Source: Acidimicrobiia bacterium
GTDB lineage: Bacteria > Actinomycetota > Acidimicrobiia > Acidimicrobiales > Ilumatobacteraceae
DNA: 6,096 nucleotides
NCBI GenBank assembly: GCA_030425785.1
Contig: JAUHYJ010000234.1
Location: 1-6,096 of the forward strand
Direction of reading: 5' to 3'
Position 1 is the first letter of the stretch. Each line of letters opens with the position of its first letter. Under the pieces are notes generated by a model. That model searched no databases. It saw nothing but the letters and a program-made list of their open reading frames with translations, and was not told the origin of the DNA. Shown here piece after piece: positions 1 through 5,238 of the stretch. The translations under genes and the position numbers were made by a program.

Positions 1-97
1 CGGGATGCGCGTCGATCGTGTGGATCAGGTTCGCCGGGATCGTCTCGTCGATCAGCGCGACGTCGGTCGGTCCGTGTTCGAGTGCGAGTTCCCCCAT
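1..97 (-). CDS. Probable AMP-binding acyl-CoA synthetase, N-terminal fragment
   Basis: Reading leftward from an ATG at 97-95, 32 codons stay open to the window edge, so the gene is cut and most of it lies outside. The peptide starts MGELALEHG and contains DVALIDETIPANL followed by HTIDAHP. This resembles the first residues of fatty-acyl-CoA synthetases (ANL adenylating enzymes), where a short leader with a pattern like 'LIDETI..N' precedes 'T...HPDREALV'. Such enzymes activate a carboxylic acid with ATP and load it onto CoA. The catalytic motifs are not in the window, so the family call rests only on this N-terminal pattern and the substrate cannot be named. The start is supported by a TACGCT box 7 nt upstream, the spacing expected for a leaderless actinobacterial mRNA. 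The gene diverges from the membrane-protein gene to its right. Confidence 0.6.
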   Translation of the reverse strand, partial: MGELALEHGPTDVALIDETIPANLIHTIDAHP

Positions 98-104
98 GCC
101 GGCC

Positions 105-110
105 AGCGTA
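105..110 (-). promoter_or_regulatory. Putative -10 box of a leaderless promoter for the acyl-CoA synthetase
   Basis: On the minus strand the sequence reads TACGCT, then GGCCGGC, then ATG. TANNNT followed by exactly 7 nt to the A of the start codon is the classic arrangement for leaderless transcripts in actinobacteria. No Shine-Dalgarno-like purine run precedes the ATG, and no convincing -35 box was seen. Confidence 0.45.
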
Positions 111-111
111 G

Positions 112-936
112 ATGGCCGGTGACGACCCGGGTGTGGCGGATGACACGTCGGGACCGCTCACGTCGCCGGCTCGGCGGCCGATACTGCTGGACGTGCAGGT
201 GCAACACCGCCTCCGGACCGCGGGCCGATGGATGTCGTCGCGCGCCTGGAGCCGTGCCGGTGCGGTCGCGCAGGTGCTCGCGACCGGGACCCCGCGTCGC
301 ATCATGGCCCGCACCAGCAGGTTCGCGCTCTTCGCCGGTGGGTCGGTACTGATCGGCGCGGCGGTCGCCGTCATGCTCTGGAACCAACTCGGTCCCGGGC
401 CGCTCGACGTGTTCATCGGCGCCGTCCGGTCCCGCACCGGTCTCCCGCTCACGCTCGCGGTCTGGTCGACGGTGTTCTCGTTGCTCGGCGTCGCCTGGCT
501 GCTCGGTCGCCGACCGGGCTGGGGCAGCGTCGCCGGTCCCGTCGTCGTCGGCCCGGTCATGCAGCTCGTGCTGGCCCAGCTCGACGAGGTACCTCCCCCG
601 TCGACGTTGGTGTTCCGCATCGTGGTGCAGCTGGTCGCGATCGCGGCGGTCGGCATCGGAGCCGGCGCGACGATCGCCTCCGGTCTGGGCGCCGGGTCGG
701 GCGAGCTGCTCGCCGCCGCCGCGTCCGATCGCAGCGGTCACTCCGAGCCGCGTGTCCGCGTGGCGTTCGAGCTGTCGTGGCTCGTGTTGGGGGTCGCGCT
801 CGGTGGCCCGATCGGCCTGGGCACCGTGATCGTCGCGCTCTCGATCGGCCCGGCCGTCGCCTCGGGCTATCGCCTGGTCGACGCCGCGATGGCCCACTCG
901 CGGCGCCAGCTCTCGCTCGCCGCCGTGCGGGTCTGA
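112..936 (+). CDS. YczE/YitT-like integral membrane protein
   Basis: From the ATG at 112 the product is 274 aa. Hydrophobic segments lie near residues 70-90, 113-131, 137-156, 167-189 and 219-250. The family signature is LGPGPLDVF (93-101), resembling the LGxxPWDV motif of YczE proteins. A second internal copy of the fold follows, with GLGAGSGELL (191-200) and GLGTVIVALSIGP (235-247). Bacillus YczE is a membrane protein of unknown biochemical function that influences secondary-metabolite production, so the role here is unknown. Homology begins at the ATG at 304, the first residue before TM1. The 64 residues before it are hydrophilic and family-unlike, and an in-frame ATG also lies at 232. The start is therefore uncertain and 304 is a serious alternative. 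The gene ends 7 bp from the convergent ABC ATPase gene. Confidence 0.75.
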   Translation: MAGDDPGVADDTSGPLTSPARRPILLDVQVQHRLRTAGRWMSSRAWSRAGAVAQVLATGTPRRIMARTSRFALFAGGSVLIGAAVAVMLWNQLGPGPLDVFIGAVRSRTGLPLTLAVWSTVFSLLGVAWLLGRRPGWGSVAGPVVVGPVMQLVLAQLDEVPPPSTLVFRIVVQLVAIAAVGIGAGATIASGLGAGSGELLAAAASDRSGHSEPRVRVAFELSWLVLGVALGGPIGLGTVIVALSIGPAVASGYRLVDAAMAHSRRQLSLAAVRV

Positions 937-943
937 TCGCGGG
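937..943. other. Seven-base convergent gene junction
   Basis: The stop of the plus-strand membrane protein (TGA 934-936) and the stop of the minus-strand ABC ATPase (944-946) are separated by only 7 bp. There is no room for an ordinary hairpin terminator between them. Transcripts from both sides must either overlap or end inside the opposing gene. Confidence 0.85.
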
Positions 944-1624
944 TCAGTCGTCGCCGAGCACGCCGTCGGTGATGCGCACGGTGCGGTCGCAGTACTCGGT
1001 GATCCGGTCGTCGTGGGTCACGACGATCGCCGCCGTGCCACGTGACTTCATCTCGGACCGGATGAGCTCCATCACCTGCTGGCCGAGCTCGGTGTCGAGC
1101 GACGACGTCGGCTCGTCGAACAGGACGAGCTCGGGTTCGTTCATCAGCGACCGGCCGATCGCGACGCGCTGCTTCTGACCACCCGACAGCTGCGACGGCA
1201 GGTTCTTCGCACGGTCGGCCAGTCCGAGCTCGTCGAGCAATCGGTCGGCGCGGTCGCGGGCGGGCTTGCCCTGGCGGCGACCGAGCTCGTCGACCACGAG
1301 GAGGTTCTCGCGGGCGTTCAGGAACGGCACGAGGTTGACCGACTGGAACACGAAGCCGACCTTGTTCTGGCGGAACGTGGTCAGCTCCTTGTCGCCGTAG
1401 TCGCTGATCGCCTCGCCGCCGACCACGACCGAGCCCTCGGTCGCCGACAGGATGCCGCCTGCGATCGAGCAGAGCGTGGTCTTGCCGGACCCCGACGGGC
1501 CGACCAGGGCGACGATCTCGTCGGTGCCGACGGTGAGCGTGGCGTGGTCGAGTGCGACGACTTCGTTGTCGCCCATCGAGTAGATCTTGCGGACGTCGGA
1601 CATCTGGAGTGCAGGTGTGGACAT
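944..1624 (-). CDS. ABC transporter ATP-binding protein (MacB/LolD/DevA-type)
   Basis: A 226-aa stand-alone nucleotide-binding subunit, the normal length for the LolD/MacB/DevA group. All core motifs are intact: Walker A GPSGSGKT (42-49), Q-loop glutamine Q94 in FVFQSVNLVP, signature LSGGQKQR (146-153), Walker B LVLFDE with catalytic Glu171, D-loop SSLD (174-177) and switch His204 in VVTHDD. It should hydrolyse ATP on the cytoplasmic face and drive the two FtsX-like permeases encoded just upstream. The ATG at 1624 lies 3 nt after the TGA of the second permease, so translation is probably coupled. Upstream there is only a weak GGGA-like purine stretch. It is the last gene of the three-gene operon. 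The substrate cannot be read from the ATPase. Confidence 0.95.
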   Translation of the reverse strand: MSTPALQMSDVRKIYSMGDNEVVALDHATLTVGTDEIVALVGPSGSGKTTLCSIAGGILSATEGSVVVGGEAISDYGDKELTTFRQNKVGFVFQSVNLVPFLNARENLLVVDELGRRQGKPARDRADRLLDELGLADRAKNLPSQLSGGQKQRVAIGRSLMNEPELVLFDEPTSSLDTELGQQVMELIRSEMKSRGTAAIVVTHDDRITEYCDRTVRITDGVLGDD

Positions 1625-1627
1625 GGT

Positions 1628-2728
1628 TCAGTTCCCGAGGGCTGAGGCCGGGTCGACGCGCAGAACCCGGCGGAGTGAGAAGGCGCTCCCGATCACGGCG
1701 GCGATCAGGAGCAGGACGACGCTGAGGACGATCCGGCTCGGCGACACGAAGAGCGGGATCGACCCGGGCGGGATGAGCAGGTCGAGTACCACGACCAGCA
1801 CGGCCGCGACGGCCGACGCGACCAGGGTGACCGCGGTCGCCTGGACGACCAGGCCGCCGAAAATGGTCCGCGACCGCGCGCCGATCGCCTTGAGGACGCC
1901 ATAGAGGGCGGTGCGCTCCACCGTGAGGAGCGCGAAGAACAGCGCGATGACGACCAGGGCGATCACCACGGTCACCCCGAGGATCTGATTGAAGGTCGCC
2001 GACTGCTCCTCGACCCCCGGGATCTCGTTGATCGCGTCGTCGATCGTCAGCGCGTACGTGCCGTCGTTGGCCGCATCGACGGCGGCGACGACGTCGGCGG
2101 GATCTCCCGGCCCACTCACGACGAGCGCCTGGACGACGCCGTCGGCGAGCACCGCATCGGGTCGGTTCTGCGACAGGACCTCGCGCCAGGTGCCGAGGTC
2201 GGTCCAGAGTCCGCCCGATCCGTTGTAGGCGGTGTCGGACACCCACCCGGTGACCGTGATGGGCGTGCGGGCCGGTCCGACGAGCAGCTCGTCGCCGAGC
2301 TCGACCCCGTCGGCCTGCAGCAGCTCGTCGGCGTACGCCTCGCCGGGCGCCGGCGGCGCCGGGATGCCCGACTTCGGCAGCTCGTAGCCCCACACGGCGA
2401 CGTTGGCCAGATCGCGCGGGCCGTTGCCGGGGACGCGTGCGCCGAGCAGCACGACGCCGAGCCCGCCGACCTCGTCGACGCCGTCGGCCGACTCGATCGC
2501 GGCACGGTCGTCGGGCTCGATCCGGCTGCGGAGGAACGACGACTGGGACGCGTCGCTGTAGACGATCGCGTCGGCGGTCTGCGCGCGCAGCGCACCGGTC
2601 GACAGGCGGAGCAGCCCGTCGAGGAGACCCCCGAGGAACATGAGGAGCACCGCGATCAGGGTGAGGATCACCGTCGCGGTCACGAAGCGCCCGGGCTTGC
2701 GGACCAGTTCGCGCAGGGCGAGCTTCAT
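1628..2728 (-). CDS. FtsX-like ABC transporter permease (second permease of the operon)
   Basis: A 366-aa permease with the MacB/FtsX/LolC topology. TM1 is near residues 15-36, a large extracytoplasmic domain spans about 40-245, and three C-terminal helices lie near 250-270, 293-315 and 331-350. The LKAIGARSRTIF segment (279-290), between TM2 and TM3, is the typical cytoplasmic coupling element that contacts the ATPase. The protein ends RRVLRVDPASAL, a usual tail for this family. The start at 2728 is chosen because MKLALRELVRKPGRF is the standard amphipathic N-terminus. The ATG also overlaps the upstream permease stop as ATGA, and a GGGGGTG stretch about 8 nt ahead can serve as ribosome-binding site. 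Longer versions starting further upstream would run deep into the first permease. It probably pairs with that permease as a heterodimer. Confidence 0.93.
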   Translation of the reverse strand: MKLALRELVRKPGRFVTATVILTLIAVLLMFLGGLLDGLLRLSTGALRAQTADAIVYSDASQSSFLRSRIEPDDRAAIESADGVDEVGGLGVVLLGARVPGNGPRDLANVAVWGYELPKSGIPAPPAPGEAYADELLQADGVELGDELLVGPARTPITVTGWVSDTAYNGSGGLWTDLGTWREVLSQNRPDAVLADGVVQALVVSGPGDPADVVAAVDAANDGTYALTIDDAINEIPGVEEQSATFNQILGVTVVIALVVIALFFALLTVERTALYGVLKAIGARSRTIFGGLVVQATAVTLVASAVAAVLVVVLDLLIPPGSIPLFVSPSRIVLSVVLLLIAAVIGSAFSLRRVLRVDPASALGN

Positions 2729-3846
2729 CGGTTCGCACCCCCGGTCGTGGCCTCGATCGGATCGATGCGCAGCACGCGGCGGGCCGCGATCAGCGACGAC
2801 CCGATACCGAGCACGAACAGGATGATCGCCCACACGATGACCGCAGTCGTCTCGAACCGCAGCTGGATCCCGCCCAGGCGTCGTTGCGACAGCGGCGTGT
2901 AGAGCGCGAGACCGATGGCGTAGCCCGCGATGACGATCAGCACCGCCTGGAACAACAGCGACGTCACGAGCCGACGCGCCGGTGCTCCGATGGCGCGCAG
3001 GAGGGTGAGCGCACCGGACTTCTGGAACGTGATGATGAGGAAGAACAGGCCCGTCACGCACGGGATGACCAGCCCGTACAGCAGGAAGATGACGCGGAAC
3101 GACTGCTGCACCTGGGCGACGCCCGGTGTCTCGTCGGCGGCATCGCTGCGGGTGAGTGCGTCGAGGTCGTCCGACAGCCCGTTGATGTTCGCGACGAGCT
3201 GCTCGGGCGTCACCCCGTCGGCCGGCGCGGCGGCGAGCACGTTCGGCAGTGGCGTGCCGGCGTCGGGGTTCGCCGACTGCACCGCGGCGACGTAGTCGTC
3301 GTATGCGACGAACAGGGTGGCACCGGCGTTGAGCTGGACGTCGTCGGCCAGCCCGACGATCGTGATCTCGTACCCGCTGGGTTCGATCGTGATGGTGTCG
3401 CCGAGCCCGAAGCCGGCGTCGGCGTCGTTCGACGCACCGACGGCCTCACCCGCCGCTCGGGGATAGCGCCCCTCGGCCAGTTCGGCCGGTGCGCCCAGCA
3501 GCGGCTGCTCGTAGCCGAGCACGGTGGTGTCGGTCAGTTCGCCGTCGGCGTTCGTGACCGAGAACGTCCCCTGGCCGATTCGGCCGACGTCGCCGAGCCC
3601 GTCGGCGGTCGTGACCAGCTGCTCGAGGTCGGGCGTGATGATGCTGCCCTGGATCACCCGTTGTCCGTCGACCGAATAGACCAGCACCGGTGCGGTCTGG
3701 TTGCGGATCGCACCGACGAACGACGTCAGCAGCCCGTTCTGGAGCGACTGCTGGAACAGGATGAGGAACACGAGCATCCCCAGCGCGACCGTGAGCAGCC
3801 CGAAGCGCACCTTGGCGCGGGACATCTCTTTCAGGGCGAGGAACAT
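2725..3846 (-). CDS. FtsX-like ABC transporter permease (first permease of the operon, DevC-like)
   Basis: A 373-aa permease starting MFLALKEMSRAKVRFG, much like the amphipathic N-terminus of DevC-type permeases. TM1 is near residues 16-34, a large outer domain follows to about 248, and TM2-TM4 lie near 252-274, 295-317 and 334-355. The coupling segment LLRAIGAPARRLV (282-294) and the tail RRVLRIDPIEA (356-366) match the second permease, showing that the two are paralogues. The ATG at 3846 is well supported: an in-frame TAG stop lies only 13 codons upstream and no other good start codon intervenes. No strong Shine-Dalgarno sequence is visible. It is the first gene of the exporter operon and its TGA overlaps the next ATG by 4 nt. 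Family members export lipids, lipoproteins, peptides or glycolipids, and the substrate here is unknown. Confidence 0.93.
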   Translation of the reverse strand: MFLALKEMSRAKVRFGLLTVALGMLVFLILFQQSLQNGLLTSFVGAIRNQTAPVLVYSVDGQRVIQGSIITPDLEQLVTTADGLGDVGRIGQGTFSVTNADGELTDTTVLGYEQPLLGAPAELAEGRYPRAAGEAVGASNDADAGFGLGDTITIEPSGYEITIVGLADDVQLNAGATLFVAYDDYVAAVQSANPDAGTPLPNVLAAAPADGVTPEQLVANINGLSDDLDALTRSDAADETPGVAQVQQSFRVIFLLYGLVIPCVTGLFFLIITFQKSGALTLLRAIGAPARRLVTSLLFQAVLIVIAGYAIGLALYTPLSQRRLGGIQLRFETTAVIVWAIILFVLGIGSSLIAARRVLRIDPIEATTGGANR

Positions 3847-3856
3847 GGTGGGACGT

Positions 3857-3872
3857 GACTCGAACTCGGGTC
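3857..3872. repeat. Imperfect 16-bp palindrome before the exporter operon
   Basis: GACTCGAACTCGGGTC matches its reverse complement at six of eight positions per half. It lies between the putative -10 box (3880-3885) and the first permease start (3846), where a repressor site or a leader-RNA hairpin could act. It does not resemble the TGTGA/TCACA site of CRP proteins. A chance match is quite possible. Confidence 0.2.
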
Positions 3873-3879
3873 TCGACGC

Positions 3880-3885
3880 ACCCTA
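3880..3885 (-). promoter_or_regulatory. Candidate -10 box for the ABC exporter operon
   Basis: On the minus strand TAGGGT fits TANNNT in the 67-bp gap between the crp-like gene and the first permease. A start about 7 nt downstream would give a leader of some 26 nt. The same TAG is the in-frame stop that limits the permease start. The match to consensus is minimal, so co-transcription from the crp promoter remains an alternative. Confidence 0.25.
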
Positions 3886-3893
3886 CGTGAGCG

Positions 3894-3915
3894 GACGCGC
3901 CGCCGGATGCGCGTC
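3894..3915 (-). terminator. GC-rich hairpin at the end of the crp-like gene
   Basis: GACGCGC (3894-3900) and GCGCGTC (3909-3915) are perfect 7-bp inverted arms around an 8-nt loop. The hairpin begins inside the stop codon of the crp-like gene. No T-tract follows on the minus strand, so it is not a canonical intrinsic terminator. It could be a weak terminator, a pause or a 3'-end stabiliser before the exporter operon. Confidence 0.3.
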
Positions 3916-4570
3916 AGCGCGAACGCAGTTCGAGCCGGTCGCGATGGACGATCCGGTAGGTGCGGTCGCGCTGCTCGATCCAGCCGAGCTTGATGAAGTT
4001 GGCGATCGCCTTGTTCACGCGTTCGCGCGACGCGCCGACCATGCCGGCGAGCTCTTCCTGGGTGACCGGCAGCTGGAACTCGTCGTTGCCGTTGGCCATC
4101 TCGAGCAGGCGCTTGGCCGTACGGCCGGTCACGTCGAGGAACACCGAGTCGGCGAGCACCTCGTCCATCACCCGCAGGCGGGTGGCGAGCAGGCGGGTGA
4201 CGTTCCACAGCAGTCGTGGGTCGTCCTCGAACAGCCGCCGCACCGGTTCGAAGGGGACCTCGAGCACCGACGACCGTTCGAGCGCTCGCGCCATCGCCGA
4301 GCGCGGCCCGTCGTCGAGCATGCCGAGCTCTCCGAACAGGTCGTCGGCCTCCATCAGCGCGACGACGCTCTCGCGATGACTGGCCATCGCGATCGCGATC
4401 CGGCCGTCGATCACCAGATAGAGGGCGTCGGGCGGGTCGCCCTCGTGGAACAGGATGTCGCCACGGGTGAGGATGCGCTCGATGCCCTGTTCGGCGACGC
4501 GCTCGATGCGGCTCGGCTCCGCATCGGCGAAGAAAGAGGTGCGTGCGAGCAGTTGCGCGTGACCCGTCAT
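3914..4570 (-). CDS. CRP/FNR-family transcriptional regulator
   Basis: 218 aa, a usual CRP length. The N-terminal cyclic-nucleotide-binding barrel (about 10-120) holds GELGMLDDGPRSA (80-92), which keeps the Gly-Glu and Arg-Ser of the phosphate-binding cassette (E81, R90, S91). The dimer helix (about 118-143) runs into FLDVTGR (144-150), identical to E. coli CRP. The C-terminal helix-turn-helix is VTQEELAGMVGASRERVNK (169-187), a close match to actinobacterial CRP recognition helices. It should bind DNA as a dimer. E. coli adenine contacts Thr127-Ser128 align with Met135-Asp136, so cAMP may not be the ligand. The gene diverges from ispD over 29 bp and lies 67 bp upstream of the exporter operon. 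No clear TGTGA-N6-TCACA site was found in the window, so its targets are unknown. Confidence 0.92.
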   Translation of the reverse strand: MTGHAQLLARTSFFADAEPSRIERVAEQGIERILTRGDILFHEGDPPDALYLVIDGRIAIAMASHRESVVALMEADDLFGELGMLDDGPRSAMARALERSSVLEVPFEPVRRLFEDDPRLLWNVTRLLATRLRVMDEVLADSVFLDVTGRTAKRLLEMANGNDEFQLPVTQEELAGMVGASRERVNKAIANFIKLGWIEQRDRTYRIVHRDRLELRSR

Positions 4571-4579
4571 CGACCGGCC

Positions 4580-4585
4580 ACGGTA
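4580..4585 (-). promoter_or_regulatory. Candidate -10 box for the crp-like gene
   Basis: On the minus strand TACCGT precedes the ATG at 4570 by 9 nt, giving a leaderless or nearly leaderless mRNA. There is no Shine-Dalgarno sequence. A -35 element at normal spacing would fall inside the first codons of ispD, and none with a good match is visible there. Confidence 0.35.
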
Positions 4586-4590
4586 CTACC
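4582..4590. repeat. Nine-base palindrome flanked by 8-bp direct repeats between crp-like gene and ispD
   Basis: GGTACTACC is a perfect inverted repeat around one central base. On each side lies a direct copy of TCGACCGG (4570-4577 and 4592-4599), 22 bp apart, or about two helical turns. The whole divergent promoter region is built from these pieces, so they may bind a regulator as well as form the two -10 boxes. Confidence 0.35.
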
Positions 4591-4592
4591 CT
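4587..4592 (+). promoter_or_regulatory. Putative -10 box of a leaderless promoter for ispD
   Basis: TACCCT is followed by exactly 7 nt (CGACCGG) and then the GTG start of ispD at 4600. That is the expected spacing for a leaderless actinobacterial transcript. It is separated from the minus-strand -10 box by a single base (4586). Confidence 0.45.
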
Positions 4593-4599
4593 CGACCGG

Positions 4600-5238
4600 G
4601 TGGCTCGCCCCTCGAAGGTCTGGGTGATCGTCGTCGGAGGTGGCACCGGCGCTCGGTTCGGTCGTCCCAAGCAGTACGAGCTGCTCGGTGGTGAACGGGT
4701 GCTCGATCGGTCGGTGCGGATCGCGTCGGCGGCCGCCGACGGCGTCACGGTCGTGGTGCCTCCCGCCGACGCCGAACGCGAGCACGCCATCGCCGGTGGT
4801 GCGACGCGCAGCGACAGCGTCCGCGCGGGCCTGGCCGCGGTGCCCGATGACGTCGACATCGTGTGCGTGCACGACGCTGCCCGCCCGCTGGCGTCGCTCG
4901 ACCTGTTCCGACGCGTCATCGACGCCGTCGTCGACGGCGCCGCGGGTGCGATCCCGGGGGTGCCGGTCAGCGACACCATCAAGGAGATCGACGCGACCGG
5001 GCGGGTCGTCGCCACCCCCGACCGGAGCCGCCTCGTCGCCGTGCAGACACCGCAGGCGTTCCGTCGCGACGTCCTCGTCGAGGCGCACCGTCGGGGCGGC
5101 GACGCGACCGACGACGCCGGTCTCGTCGAGGCCCTCGGCCACGCCGTCATCGTCGTCGCGGGCGAGACGTCGAATCGCAAGCTCACGGTCGCCGACGACC
5201 TCGCCTGGGCCGAGCGGCAACTCGAGGAGCACGTGTGA
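4600..5238 (+). CDS. ispD: 2-C-methyl-D-erythritol 4-phosphate cytidylyltransferase
   Basis: Transfers CMP from CTP to MEP, giving CDP-ME and pyrophosphate, the third step of the MEP isoprenoid pathway in the cytoplasm. The 212-aa product starts at a GTG, with VWVIVVGGGTGARFG (7-21) as the CTP-binding glycine loop. R19 and K24 (in RPKQY) match catalytic Arg20 and Lys27 of E. coli. HDAARP (91-96), VPVSDTIKE (121-129, T126), R142, QTPQAF (149-154), DDAGLVE (171-177) and K194 in NRKLT complete the family pattern. The loop reads GGG where most homologues have AAG, and the protein is shorter than E. coli IspD, mainly between residues 45 and 70. An in-frame ATG at 4543 would overlap the divergent crp-like gene and add family-unlike residues, so the GTG is preferred. 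It overlaps ispF by 4 nt. Confidence 0.95.
   Translation: MARPSKVWVIVVGGGTGARFGRPKQYELLGGERVLDRSVRIASAAADGVTVVVPPADAEREHAIAGGATRSDSVRAGLAAVPDDVDIVCVHDAARPLASLDLFRRVIDAVVDGAAGAIPGVPVSDTIKEIDATGRVVATPDRSRLVAVQTPQAFRRDVLVEAHRRGGDATDDAGLVEALGHAVIVVAGETSNRKLTVADDLAWAERQLEEHV
5224..5229 (+). promoter_or_regulatory. Ribosome-binding site of ispF inside the end of ispD
   Basis: GAGGAG lies 5 nt before the GTG at 5235 and is a strong Shine-Dalgarno match. It decides between the two adjacent GTG triplets (5233 and 5235), since only the one at 5235 is in the ispF frame. It contrasts with the leaderless starts of the first genes of transcripts here. Confidence 0.6.

Noticed and set aside
52..897. 281-codon minus-strand frame antisense to the YczE-like gene
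   Set aside because: Highly charged low-complexity translation. The membrane-protein frame on the plus strand has clear hydrophobic periodicity and family motifs.
867..2738. 623-codon open frame on the minus strand
   Set aside because: It is an Arg/Pro/Ala-rich shadow frame across the ATPase and the second permease, a normal by-product of high GC. The real genes in another frame show full family motifs.
2884..3858. 324-codon plus-strand frame antisense to the first permease
   Set aside because: It is rich in Arg, Glu, Asp and Gly with no recognisable domain, and is the mirror of permease codons.
3844..3876. tRNA-like 3' end on the minus strand (GAGTTCGAGTC followed by CCCACCA)
   Set aside because: The T-loop-like stretch lacks a pairing T-stem, and no matching 5' acceptor strand, D-arm or anticodon arm exists upstream. 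The CCA overlaps a well-supported permease start codon.
4543..4599. Extended ispD start at the ATG at 4543
   Set aside because: It would overlap the first codons of the divergent crp-like gene and add residues unlike IspD. The GTG at 4600 matches the family N-terminus and has a correctly spaced -10 box.
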